Assembly: GCA_910579215.1 (NCBI GenBank)
Contig: CAJTTN010000003.1
Span: 1-64,000 of the forward strand
DNA: 64,000 nucleotides
Direction of reading: 5' to 3'
DNA from: an uncultured Anaeroplasmataceae bacterium
Lineage (GTDB): Bacteria; Bacillota_I; Bacilli_A; Acholeplasmatales; Anaeroplasmataceae
This document shows positions 52,507 to 60,745 of this stretch, piece after piece (position 1 is the first letter of the stretch; each line of letters begins with the position of its first letter). Position numbers and translations under genes: made by a program. A model generated the notes under the pieces. The model made no database searches, was not told the origin of the DNA, and saw only the letters and a program-made list of their open reading frames with translations.

Positions 52507-53406
52507 TCAATTTGGAATGGAATTAAAATCCAAAGTTATAATTAACCACCCATTTTCAAGCTTAGCTGTGATACTTCCTTGATTCAGCTCAACCAACTCC
52601 TTTACAATAGCTAATCCTGCGCCTCCCTTTGTTTTCCGAGCATTTTCTAAGGTATAGTAGCGGTCAAATATTTTTTGCACACCAACAGAATCTAATTCAG
52701 ATGCAGGGTTAGAAAATATGATTTTTCCTGAAAGAGTTAAAGAGATTTCAAGCTCCTTTCCGCCATATTTAATTGCATTATATATAAGATTATCAAATAT
52801 ACGAGTTAGCATTTCTCTATTGATGAACCGATATAATTTAATGGGAGTAATGACAATTTTAGGTTCAATATGATTTTCCTTAAATAAAGCAAAATAGCTG
52901 AAAAGAGCAGTCTCTAATTCTTGATTTAAACAAACAGATTCTCTAGTTATTTCAAGCTGTTCCTTTTGCTGCATAAAATCAAATAGCTGTTCAGATAAAT
53001 ACATTAAATCCTTAGTACGACTTTTAATAACCTTTATATATTTTGTTGAATTGCTTGTAACTGCTTCTTTTTCTAGAAGCTCAGTATAACCTAAAATCGC
53101 AGTTAATGGAGTTCTTAAATCATGAGCTACATTAGATATTACCTTTTGGACTTCATAATTACCAGAGTTATATTTTAATTCCTTTGCTCGAATAATTGAG
53201 AGGCTTTCATTCAATTCCACAACCAACGCCAAAAGATTTTTATCTCTAGAAGATACAGAAAGTAAAGCATTAGTTTCTTGGGCATGTATCCATTTGAGAT
53301 CTCTTCTTATTTCTGATAAGGAATACTTTAATACATATAGCCTTCCTATTAAATAGCAAATGAGAAATAATAATATACAACCGAAAACTATACCAAAAGC
53401 TAACAT
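52507..53406 (-). CDS. Sensor histidine kinase of ABC/two-component cassette
   Basis: A 299-aa kinase with one N-terminal membrane helix (about 1-24), a short linker, HisKA (His95 in NVAHDLRTPLTAILG) and HATPase_c (NLIYNAIKYGG, GGAGLAIVKEL). There is no sizeable extracytoplasmic sensor, as in intramembrane-sensing kinases that monitor an ABC transporter. It follows the ABC-2 permease by 14 bp. Partner of the response regulator at 55.3-55.9 kb. Confidence 0.9.
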   Translation of the reverse strand: MLAFGIVFGCILLFLICYLIGRLYVLKYSLSEIRRDLKWIHAQETNALLSVSSRDKNLLALVVELNESLSIIRAKELKYNSGNYEVQKVISNVAHDLRTPLTAILGYTELLEKEAVTSNSTKYIKVIKSRTKDLMYLSEQLFDFMQQKEQLEITRESVCLNQELETALFSYFALFKENHIEPKIVITPIKLYRFINREMLTRIFDNLIYNAIKYGGKELEISLTLSGKIIFSNPASELDSVGVQKIFDRYYTLENARKTKGGAGLAIVKELVELNQGSITAKLENGWLIITLDFNSIPN

Positions 53407-53420
53407 AAATTAGCCCTCCT

Positions 53421-54233
53421 TTATTTTAAATCTTTTCTTGTAAACAAGAAGATACCTAAACCTGTACATAAGCCAGATAAGGCTATTAAAATGATAACGA
53501 TGCTTCCTAAATTTAAAGGAATCCCAACAAGAATTGTAAAGGAAAATGCTGTGGGTAAAATATAAAGGATTCCTATTAAGAGATTACGCTCTGTACTGCT
53601 AGGATAGTTAGGATTTAAAATCTTTATCAGCTCCATCTGTCCTGTTACTGCATTCCATTGATAGGTTTCAATATATTCAGGAACAGAAAGTCTACCAATT
53701 ATAAGTATAATAACTACAATCAAAGCAATGGAAAGTAAAAATTCTATTATAATCGCTACAATACGACTAGAACAAACAAAGGATATAAATGTAAAAATAG
53801 AAACTAAAGCGATAATTGTTATAATCTGAATAGCAATCCAATAAAATATAGTTAAAGCATTAACACTTGCTGCCCCAAGTAAAGGAATTCCTAAACAAAG
53901 AATAACAAATAAATATTCTATATAGAGAAGAAAACAAAGAACTATTATAAATAGCCAATGCGATAGATAAACACTATATCTTTTTTTGCCTATCATAATT
54001 TTATTACGAATTGTTCCATCAGAATACTCTAAGCCAATATAGAAGCTTACGAAAAGTGTAGTAGGTATACTTATAAAGAACATTTGTATATGCAATAAGG
54101 AATCAATCGTAGATTTATTAATATAATTTCGCAAAACTAATGCCATTGGCATAATCAAGAAAATGGCAAGTAAGCTATAAAAAAGCTTATCCTTTTTTAA
54201 TCGATAAAATAAGGAGTGAAGTATCGTAATCAT
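53421..54233 (-). CDS. ABC-2 type transporter permease
   Basis: A 270-aa membrane protein with six predicted helices. The periplasmic-facing and loop segment GLEYSDGTIRNKIMIGKKRY is typical of lantibiotic-immunity/BcrB-type ABC-2 permeases. It starts by ATGA overlap with the ATPase gene, with GGAGG 8 nt upstream. Probably exports or expels a peptide antibiotic or similar compound; inferred from context. Confidence 0.85.
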   Translation of the reverse strand: MITILHSLFYRLKKDKLFYSLLAIFLIMPMALVLRNYINKSTIDSLLHIQMFFISIPTTLFVSFYIGLEYSDGTIRNKIMIGKKRYSVYLSHWLFIIVLCFLLYIEYLFVILCLGIPLLGAASVNALTIFYWIAIQIITIIALVSIFTFISFVCSSRIVAIIIEFLLSIALIVVIILIIGRLSVPEYIETYQWNAVTGQMELIKILNPNYPSSTERNLLIGILYILPTAFSFTILVGIPLNLGSIVIILIALSGLCTGLGIFLFTRKDLK

Positions 54234-55144
54234 TTCTGATTTCCTCCTATCAAATTCATAAAATAGGTTTCAAGAGTCTCCTTATGTTCATGAAATTCCT
54301 GAATCACACAATCTCTTTTAGCAAGCTCTAATATAATAGAAGACATATTCACGTCTCCAAAGAGTGTAAATTCATTATCCTTTATCACTTCATAAGTCAT
54401 TTTATTTTCTTCTAAAAATTGAACAAATGAAAGAGCATTATTAACTGTAACATCTATTCGCTTCTTTAACCCCTCATTTAATTTATCGCGACTTACTTCT
54501 CTTACAATTTTTCCTTGATCTAAGAAACCATAGTGTGTAACTATTTTAGAAAGTTCATCTAAATAATGGCTAGATATTAAAATGGTTATTCCTTTTTCTT
54601 TGTTTAATTTTAGAATCAGTTCTCGCATCTCAATAATTCCCTGGGGATCAAGCCCATTAATAGGTTCATCCAAAATCAAAAAATCAGGATTTGTTGTTAA
54701 GGCAATAGCGATACCTAGACGTTGTCTCATTCCTAATGAAAAATGCTTTACCTTCTTTTTTCCTGTATGATTCAATCCAACAAGTTCTAATATACTTTCA
54801 ACATTGTTTGTCGTTGGTCTACCGAATATCTTGTCCTGAAGAATTAAGTTATCTTTAGCCGTCATATTTAAATAAACGGCTGGAGTTTCTACTATAGCTG
54901 ACATTCGTCTTCTAGAAGCTACAATTCCCCTTTCCTTATAAGAGCATCCATATAAAACATAGTCCCCACCTGTAGGCTTTTGTAAACCACTAATGATACG
55001 AATTACTGTTGTTTTTCCTGCCCCATTTTTACCAATCAGACCATAAATTGCTCCTTGCTCAATTGTCATAGTAACATCTTGCAGTGCGAGAAATTTATGA
55101 TATCTTTTTTCTAAATGTGTAACCTTTAAAACATAATTTTTCAT
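54230..55144 (-). CDS. ABC transporter ATP-binding protein (BcrA/lantibiotic-immunity type)
   Basis: A 304-aa ATPase. Walker A GKNGAGKT (38-45), signature HFSLGMRQRLGIA, Walker B FLILDEPINGLD and H-loop LISSHYLDEL are intact. The C-terminal 70 residues (YEVIKDNEFTLFG) are as in BcrA-type proteins. Its own upstream region (55145-55268) has direct repeats suited to the cognate response regulator. Confidence 0.92.
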   Translation of the reverse strand: MKNYVLKVTHLEKRYHKFLALQDVTMTIEQGAIYGLIGKNGAGKTTVIRIISGLQKPTGGDYVLYGCSYKERGIVASRRRMSAIVETPAVYLNMTAKDNLILQDKIFGRPTTNNVESILELVGLNHTGKKKVKHFSLGMRQRLGIAIALTTNPDFLILDEPINGLDPQGIIEMRELILKLNKEKGITILISSHYLDELSKIVTHYGFLDQGKIVREVSRDKLNEGLKKRIDVTVNNALSFVQFLEENKMTYEVIKDNEFTLFGDVNMSSIILELAKRDCVIQEFHEHKETLETYFMNLIGGNQK

Positions 55145-55224
55145 AAAGTCTCCTTGTATATATTTGCAGTTTAAGTTTTAGATTATTTATGAATCTAGCT
55201 GCATAAATGTACTATACTAAAGAA

Positions 55225-55257
55225 AGGTTAAGATACTCGTAAAAAATAAGTTAAGAT
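55225..55257. promoter_or_regulatory. Direct repeats, candidate response-regulator sites
   Basis: AGGTTAAGAT (55225-55234) and AAGTTAAGAT (55248-55257), 23 bp apart (about two helical turns), upstream of the ABC ATPase gene. A TATAGT-like -10 lies on the minus strand at about 55212-55217, so the nearer repeat overlaps the -35 zone, fitting activation by an OmpR-family protein. Confidence 0.55.
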
Positions 55258-55268
55258 TTGGTAAAGGG

Positions 55269-55919
55269 TTAAATTAATTTATACCCAATCCCCCAAACCG
55301 CTTCTATATAATCCTCGTTCGTTACTGTTTTTAATTTCCTTCTAATATTACTAATATGGACCTTTAATGAGCCCTCATCACCATCTAGTGTTTCCAAATA
55401 TAACAAATCTAAAAGTCTAGATTTAGAAAGGATTTGAGTCGGATTTAATAGGAATTGTTTCATTATAAAAAATTCTGTTTTTGTTAAGCTTATAGGTTCT
55501 CCTGCAACACTAAAAATGAAATGCTCAGTATCTAGCCTTAAGGCTTTATATTCTAAATAAGTCTTGGCTTGAGGATGCTCTCGCAATTGGACCTCAATTC
55601 TTGCAAGAAGCTCTTTCGTATGGAATGGCTTCGTTATAAAATCTCTTGCTCCTATTTGTAATGCCTGTACCTTGTCCTCTACTCCTGACTTAGCACTAAT
55701 GACGATGATAGGAATAGCAGGATATTTTTTTATAAGCTCCTCTCCATTAATTCCTGGCAGCATAAGATCTAATAAAATTAAATCTACTTTATACTTTTCT
55801 AATACGAGCATAGCCTCAGTGCCAGAATAAGCATCCAAGGTAGTATAAGTAGAATCCAACAAGCTTTTAATCAAATTATGAATATCAATATCATCTTCAA
55901 CGATTAATATTTTCTTCAT
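55269..55919 (-). CDS. OmpR-family response regulator of ABC cassette
   Basis: A 216-aa regulator: REC domain with phospho-acceptor Asp51 in LILLDLMLPGINGEE and Lys in ITKPFHTKELLARI, then a winged-helix DNA-binding domain (ISLTKTEFFIMKQFL ... VHISNIRRKLK ... VWGIGYKLI). ATG at 55919 is preferred to the upstream GTG, which sits on the SD. A TATAAT lies at about 55944-55949. First gene of the RR-ABC-permease-kinase cassette. Confidence 0.93.
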   Translation of the reverse strand: MKKILIVEDDIDIHNLIKSLLDSTYTTLDAYSGTEAMLVLEKYKVDLILLDLMLPGINGEELIKKYPAIPIIVISAKSGVEDKVQALQIGARDFITKPFHTKELLARIEVQLREHPQAKTYLEYKALRLDTEHFIFSVAGEPISLTKTEFFIMKQFLLNPTQILSKSRLLDLLYLETLDGDEGSLKVHISNIRRKLKTVTNEDYIEAVWGIGYKLI

Positions 55920-55957
55920 CTTTACCACATCCTTATCGCTTCTATTATACTACAAAA

Positions 55958-55990
55958 TAAAAAAAATGACCATTCTCTTACGAATAGTCA
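55958..55990 (-). terminator. Terminator after rpsR
   Basis: Minus strand TGACTATTC-GTAAGA-GAATGGTCA hairpin followed by TTTTTTTT. Confidence 0.9.
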
Positions 55991-56004
55991 ATTTAATATT
56001 TATA

Positions 56005-56250
56005 CTAGTCTTTTACGAATGGTAATAAAGCCATATGACGAGCACGTTTAACAGCTATAGCTAGCTTTCTTTGATATTTTGCAGATGTACCTGTAATACG
56101 ACGAGGTAAAATTTTGCCTCTATCTGTAACAAACTTTCTTAATAAGTCAACATCCTTAAAATCAATATGCTCAATATGGTTTTGTGTAAAATAACAAACC
56201 TTTTTACGACCACGACGTTCGCCACGCTCTGGTTTACGATTTTGCTGCAT
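56005..56250 (-). CDS. rpsR: 30S ribosomal protein S18
   Basis: An 81-aa ribosomal protein with the S18 core IDFKDVDLLRKFVTDRGKIL and PRRITGTSAKYQRKLAIAVKRARHMA-type segment (given here in parts), and a basic N-terminus. Only one Cys remains, so it is the non-zinc form. Last gene of rpsF-ssb-rpsR; S18 pairs with S6 on the platform of the small subunit. Confidence 0.97.
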   Translation of the reverse strand: MQQNRKPERGERRGRKKVCYFTQNHIEHIDFKDVDLLRKFVTDRGKILPRRITGTSAKYQRKLAIAVKRARHMALLPFVKD

Positions 56251-56273
56251 AAATAATAATCCTCCTTTTAGTT

Positions 56274-56801
56274 TTAGAATGGTAAATCATCATCAGCTAC
56301 ATCCATATTGAAGCCTTGTGGTGCTTCTGGTTCTGGCTGAGGTGATGGTTGTGGTGTAGGAGCTTGATACCCTCCACCATAGCTAGGGTTATTATACCCT
56401 TGATATGTATTGCTTGGCTGCTGATAGCTTGGCACTTGCTGGCCATACCCTTGATTTGGCTGATATTGAGGAGCATTAGGATCTCTAGGCTGCAAGTTTT
56501 CAACACGCTCTACAATAACATCCGTAGTATAACGCATTTGATTATCCTGTCCTTGATAGGATCCTGTCTGGATTCTTCCCTCTACAGATAACAAGTATCC
56601 CTTCTTAATGAATCTAGAAATAAAATCAGCCTGTTGTCCAAAAGCTACACATCCTATAAAATCAGTTTGTTTGTTTCCATTTACATCTCTGCTACCAATA
56701 CGGTCTACAGCAACAGTAAAACGCAAATTTGACATTCCTGATTGTGTGTAACGAATTTCCGGATCCTTAGTAATTCTGCCAATTAATAATACTTTGTTCA
56801 T
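56274..56801 (-). CDS. ssb: Single-stranded DNA-binding protein
   Basis: A 175-aa SSB: OB fold at about 1-107 (MNKVLLIGRITKDPEIRYT, RFTVAVDR, FIGCVAFGQQADFISRFIKK), a Gln/Pro/Tyr/Asn/Gly-rich linker (about 110-160) and the acidic tip DVADDDLPF that docks SSB-interacting proteins. Classic position between rpsF and rpsR. SD AGGAGA lies before the ATG. Confidence 0.97.
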   Translation of the reverse strand: MNKVLLIGRITKDPEIRYTQSGMSNLRFTVAVDRIGSRDVNGNKQTDFIGCVAFGQQADFISRFIKKGYLLSVEGRIQTGSYQGQDNQMRYTTDVIVERVENLQPRDPNAPQYQPNQGYGQQVPSYQQPSNTYQGYNNPSYGGGYQAPTPQPSPQPEPEAPQGFNMDVADDDLPF

Positions 56802-56815
56802 TAGATTCTCCTGTC

Positions 56816-57103
56816 TTATTCGCCTTCTGCAACAACAATATGACGAATAATGCTTTCATTATAGCCTGCGATACGAGTAAATTCAGAAATAGCCTTTGGA
56901 TTAGCCTCTACAGACATCCACACATAATAACCTTTGCGAGAATGTTCAATTTCATAGGCTAACTCTCTTAAACCCCATTCCTTACATTCTAAAACCTTAG
57001 ATTGATTACTTGTAAAAATATTATTTACATTAGCAACCTCGGTTTTAATAGACTCTTGGTCTAAATTCGCACGAAGAATATACATAACTTCATACTTTTT
57101 CAT
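56816..57103 (-). CDS. rpsF: 30S ribosomal protein S6
   Basis: A 95-aa S6 with the ferredoxin-like fold (KYEVMYILRANLDQESIK, WGLRELAYEIEHSRKGYYVW, RIAGYNESIIRHIVV). First gene of rpsF-ssb-rpsR. SD AAGGAGGT lies before the ATG. The mRNA leader has two hairpins that may serve autogenous control by S6:S18. Confidence 0.97.
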   Translation of the reverse strand: MKKYEVMYILRANLDQESIKTEVANVNNIFTSNQSKVLECKEWGLRELAYEIEHSRKGYYVWMSVEANPKAISEFTRIAGYNESIIRHIVVAEGE

Positions 57104-57129
57104 ATTTTATACCTCCTTATGGACTTTTG

Positions 57130-57206
57130 GCCTAGCATAGCTTCTAGGCAAGGGCATTTATTCAAAAATGCTTGTCTATTATAACACAACTTTTTATTTT
57201 ATTCAA
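57130..57206 (-). promoter_or_regulatory. rpsF promoter and structured leader
   Basis: Minus strand TTGAAT (57201-57206), 17-bp spacer, TATAAT (57178-57183), start near 57171. The leader folds into GCATTT/AAATGC (57154-57171) and GCCTAG/CTAGGC (57130-57149) hairpins before the SD. S6:S18 operons of many bacteria are autoregulated through such a leader; I cannot confirm the consensus bulge. Confidence 0.6.
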
Positions 57207-57282
57207 GATATGCAAAGGAATTAGTTCACAAAACATTAGGCTTTTTTTCCAATGTATGATACAATGAATACGGTGATGTAAA

Positions 57283-59523
57283 ATGAGTGAACTTTTAGCT
57301 CCTGCAGGTAATTTTGAAGCATTGCTTGCCGCAATATCGAATGGTGCAGATGCAATCTACTTAGGAATGCATCAGTTTGGTGCGAGAGCCTATTCTACTA
57401 ATTTTAGTGAAGAAGATTTAGAAAAGGCGATTGCTTATGCCCATTTAAGAAATGTTAAAATATATGTAACTGTAAATACTATACTATTTGAAGAAGAGCT
57501 ACCCACTCTTTATAAAATGATAGACTTTTTAAATCATGTCAATATAGATGGAATCATTTTTCAAGACCTAGCCGTTTTAGATTACATTATTAAAAGATAT
57601 CCTGATATAGAGGCACATTGCTCTACACAAATGGGGATTGATGATTTAGAAGGAACACTTCTTTTAAAGGAAATGGGGGCTAAAAGAGTAGTATTATCTA
57701 GAGAGGTTCCCATTGAAGAGGTAAAAAGAATCCGTAAAACAGCTAAAATACCAATTGAAATTTTTATACATGGGGCACTTTGTGTATCCTATTCAGGGAA
57801 TTGCTTAATGTCTGGACTGATTGGCTATAGAAGTGGAAATCGAGGACGATGTGTTGGCTCCTGTAGGAAGCCCTACACACTTTCTAATGATTCAACAGGT
57901 GCCTGCTATAAAAACAGCTACATCCTTTCCATGAAGGATTTAAATACAATTGAACATATCGAGGAATTAAAGGATATAGATTCCTTAAAAATTGAAGGTC
58001 GAATGAAGGAGCCTGCTTATGTTGCCAATGTTGTATCTACCTATCGTAAGGCGCTAGATGGTGGTTCCATAAATTCATTAAATCTATCTAAAACCTTTCA
58101 AAGAACCTTTACGAAAGGATATCTCTTCCATGAAGAAAAGAAAGAGATTACAAATATAGATAGACCAAACAATTATGGCCTTTTTATCGGTACGATCGCA
58201 AGTAATAAAACTGCCTTAGGATATAAGATAAAGCTTACCTCTCCTTTATATCAAAATGATATAATTCGTATCGCTCATAAAAATACGGATATAAATTTAA
58301 CGGTAGCTAAATTATATGACGAAAAGAAAAATCTTATTTCTTCTGCTACATCCTATTGTTATATCCAAATGAAAGAGGATTTGACGATAGGAGATCAAAT
58401 ATTTAAAACAAAGGAATATGCCTTTTATCAAGAATTGGAAAAAAGCTATCCCAAGGAATTTAAAAGATTTCCTATGGATTTTATAGTCTCTGCCTATGCT
58501 AATACACCTTTAGCCATTACTGCAATATGTAATAAACATCAGGTAAGCTTTAGTAGCTCAGCCCCCTTAGAAAAAGCAAAAACCGCACCAAGCACGAAAG
58601 AAGCTGTTGTCCAACAGCTTAGTCGATTAACAGACACGGTTTACGAGCTTGGAAGTATAGACTATTATGCAGACGATGTCTTTATTCCTGTAAAGCTTTT
58701 AAATGAGGCTAGAAGAAATATTGTAGAATTAATGAATCAGGAACGTTTAAAAAGAAGTTATCGAATACAAAAGCCTTCCTCTATCCTACCAATATCCTAT
58801 CCATTAAAGGAGCCTGTTTTGGCTGTATATGCTACAACTGAGGAACAAGCTGAAGCAGCAAAGGAGTGTGGAATATCTATTCTATATACTCCTCAAAATA
58901 CAATTCAAAGGAATAATACTACTTATCCTAAGCTAGAGGGAAGCGTCCTTGTTGGTGGGTATGGTGGCATTTATACCTATAGGAATGGACACGAATTAAT
59001 CAGTGATTTCTCATTAAATGTCGTCAATTCAAAAGCCGTCTATCAATTACACTCCTTAGGTGTTCATCGCATCACAATATCCTATGAGCTAAATAAAAAG
59101 CAGATAGAACAGCTCATTGCCACCTACTATAAAGAAAATAAGGGCTATCCTAATTTAGAAATGATTGTCTATGGACATACGCATCTTCTATATACAAAAT
59201 ATTGTCCACTAAAAAAATTTAATCTTTGTGGGGAATGTAAAAAATATCGTTATAGTCTAAAGGATGACTATGGTAGCTTTCCTATTCTCTCTCATAAAGA
59301 TTGTAGTACCACCTTACTCAATGGGAAATGCTTAAATTTAATCGATGAATTAGATTATATTAAAAATATCGCCGTCTATCGATTACAATTTACAATTGAA
59401 GATAAGGAAAAGACCAAAAGCATAATTCAAAGCTTCAAAAGGAAGCTAGCGAAGGAAACCAAAGAAAGATTATTTGATTCTACAACAGATACAAGAGGAC
59501 ATTTTAATAAAGAGATATTGTAA
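57283..59523 (+). CDS. U32 family peptidase / tRNA-rRNA hydroxylation protein (RlhA-TrhP type)
   Basis: A 746-aa U32 protein. N-terminal barrel begins LLAPAGNFEALLAAISNGAD; the signature segment IEIFIHGALCVSYSGNC (about 160-176) and the RGRCVGSCRKPY block follow, and a DUF3656-like second half ends in a second cysteine cluster (KYCPLKKFNLCGECKKY). Long two-part U32 proteins of this type act in prephenate-dependent hydroxylation of tRNA U34 or 23S rRNA C2501 in E. coli; the old peptidase label may be misleading. GGTG lies before the ATG. Transcribed divergently from rpsF. Confidence 0.9.
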   Translation: MSELLAPAGNFEALLAAISNGADAIYLGMHQFGARAYSTNFSEEDLEKAIAYAHLRNVKIYVTVNTILFEEELPTLYKMIDFLNHVNIDGIIFQDLAVLDYIIKRYPDIEAHCSTQMGIDDLEGTLLLKEMGAKRVVLSREVPIEEVKRIRKTAKIPIEIFIHGALCVSYSGNCLMSGLIGYRSGNRGRCVGSCRKPYTLSNDSTGACYKNSYILSMKDLNTIEHIEELKDIDSLKIEGRMKEPAYVANVVSTYRKALDGGSINSLNLSKTFQRTFTKGYLFHEEKKEITNIDRPNNYGLFIGTIASNKTALGYKIKLTSPLYQNDIIRIAHKNTDINLTVAKLYDEKKNLISSATSYCYIQMKEDLTIGDQIFKTKEYAFYQELEKSYPKEFKRFPMDFIVSAYANTPLAITAICNKHQVSFSSSAPLEKAKTAPSTKEAVVQQLSRLTDTVYELGSIDYYADDVFIPVKLLNEARRNIVELMNQERLKRSYRIQKPSSILPISYPLKEPVLAVYATTEEQAEAAKECGISILYTPQNTIQRNNTTYPKLEGSVLVGGYGGIYTYRNGHELISDFSLNVVNSKAVYQLHSLGVHRITISYELNKKQIEQLIATYYKENKGYPNLEMIVYGHTHLLYTKYCPLKKFNLCGECKKYRYSLKDDYGSFPILSHKDCSTTLLNGKCLNLIDELDYIKNIAVYRLQFTIEDKEKTKSIIQSFKRKLAKETKERLFDSTTDTRGHFNKEIL

Positions 59524-59526
59524 AGG

Positions 59527-59576
59527 CTATGGTATGGTTTCTAGAAAGAAGGCCATACCATAGTTTTTTATTTTTA
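59527..59576 (+). terminator. Terminator after U32 gene
   Basis: CTATGGTATGG...CCATACCATAG perfect 11-bp stem followed by TTTTTTATTTTT. Confidence 0.92.
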
Positions 59577-59656
59577 TTCAAAAGTTGTTCTAAATCATTT
59601 TTGATAGACATATACTACTAATGTAGAAGTACGCATGACAATTGGAGGATAAATTT

Positions 59657-60682
59657 ATGAGAAAAATTAAGGTTGTACAATATGGTTGTGGTAAAATGTC
59701 AAAATATATTCTAAGATATCTTTATGAAAAGGGCGCTGATATAGTTGGGGCAATTGATATTGATCCAGAGATACTTGGACAAGATGTTGGTGAATTTGCT
59801 GACTTAGGTGTTAAGCTTGGAACAAAAATTGAAAGTGATGCAAATAAGGTATTAGACTCTTCTGCTGCAGATGTAGCTATTATCACTTTATTTAGCTTTA
59901 TGGAAGATATTTATGAAGCATGTAAGAATTGCTTAGAGCGAGGAATCTCTGTGATTACCACCTGCGAAGAGGCTATTTATCCTTGGACCACAGCTTCTAA
60001 AATAACCAATGAGCTAGATTTACTAGCCAAAGAAAATAATTGCACAATCACAGGCTCTGGCATGCAAGATATATTTTGGATTAATATGGTCAGTATGGTA
60101 TGTGGTGGCACGCATAAAATCAATAAGATTAAGGGTGCGTATAGCTACAATGTTGAAGATTATGGCTTAGCCCTAGCAGAGGCTCATGGATGTGGGCTTA
60201 CAGTGGAAGAGTTTGAAAAGACTCTTGCCCATCCAACAGAAATAGTACCCTCCTATGCCTGGAATGCAACGGAAGCTATCGTTTCTAAATTAGGTTTAAC
60301 CATAAAGAGCATTTCACAAAAAAATGTACCCTATACAATCCAAAAAGATCTTTACAGCAAAACCTTAGGAAAAACGATTCCTGCTGGACATTGTATTGGT
60401 ATGTCTGCCGTAGTTACGATTCAAACACATCAAGGAATTCTATTAGAAGAGGAAACCATTGGTAAGGTTTATGGTCCTGAGGATGGAGATATGTGTGATT
60501 GGGAAATCCTTGGTGAACCAAACGTTAAATTCCGTGTAGAGAAGCCTTGTACTGTTGAACATACATGTGCCACGATTGTAAATCGAATTCCTAGTCTTCT
60601 TCTGGCAGAGCCTGGCTATGTTTCTTGTGAAGATTTAGACGAAATAAAATACTTAGCCTATCCTATAAACTTTTATATTTAA
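59657..60682 (+). CDS. 2,4-diaminopentanoate dehydrogenase-like oxidoreductase
   Basis: A 341-aa NAD(P)-dependent dehydrogenase with Rossmann motif VVQYGCGKMSKYILRYL and a dihydrodipicolinate-reductase-like domain. The block CEEAIYPWTTASKITNELD resembles 2,4-diaminopentanoate dehydrogenase (Ord) of anaerobic ornithine degradation, with GSGMQDIFW typical of that group. A related amine dehydrogenase is possible; no other ornithine genes are present. ATG at 59657 has GGAGG 8 nt upstream. Single-gene unit between terminators. Confidence 0.7.
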   Translation: MRKIKVVQYGCGKMSKYILRYLYEKGADIVGAIDIDPEILGQDVGEFADLGVKLGTKIESDANKVLDSSAADVAIITLFSFMEDIYEACKNCLERGISVITTCEEAIYPWTTASKITNELDLLAKENNCTITGSGMQDIFWINMVSMVCGGTHKINKIKGAYSYNVEDYGLALAEAHGCGLTVEEFEKTLAHPTEIVPSYAWNATEAIVSKLGLTIKSISQKNVPYTIQKDLYSKTLGKTIPAGHCIGMSAVVTIQTHQGILLEEETIGKVYGPEDGDMCDWEILGEPNVKFRVEKPCTVEHTCATIVNRIPSLLLAEPGYVSCEDLDEIKYLAYPINFYI

Positions 60683-60683
60683 G

Positions 60684-60730
60684 CAAAAAAGAATATCTAG
60701 AATATTACATTCTTCTAGATATTCTTTTTG
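60684..60730. terminator. Bidirectional terminator
   Basis: AGAATATCTAGA (60690-60701) and TCTAGATATTCT (60714-60725) perfect 12-bp stem, with T tracts on both strands. Serves the plus-strand dehydrogenase gene and the minus-strand helicase gene, which converge here. Confidence 0.92.
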
Positions 60731-60745
60731 TTATCTCTATTAAAA

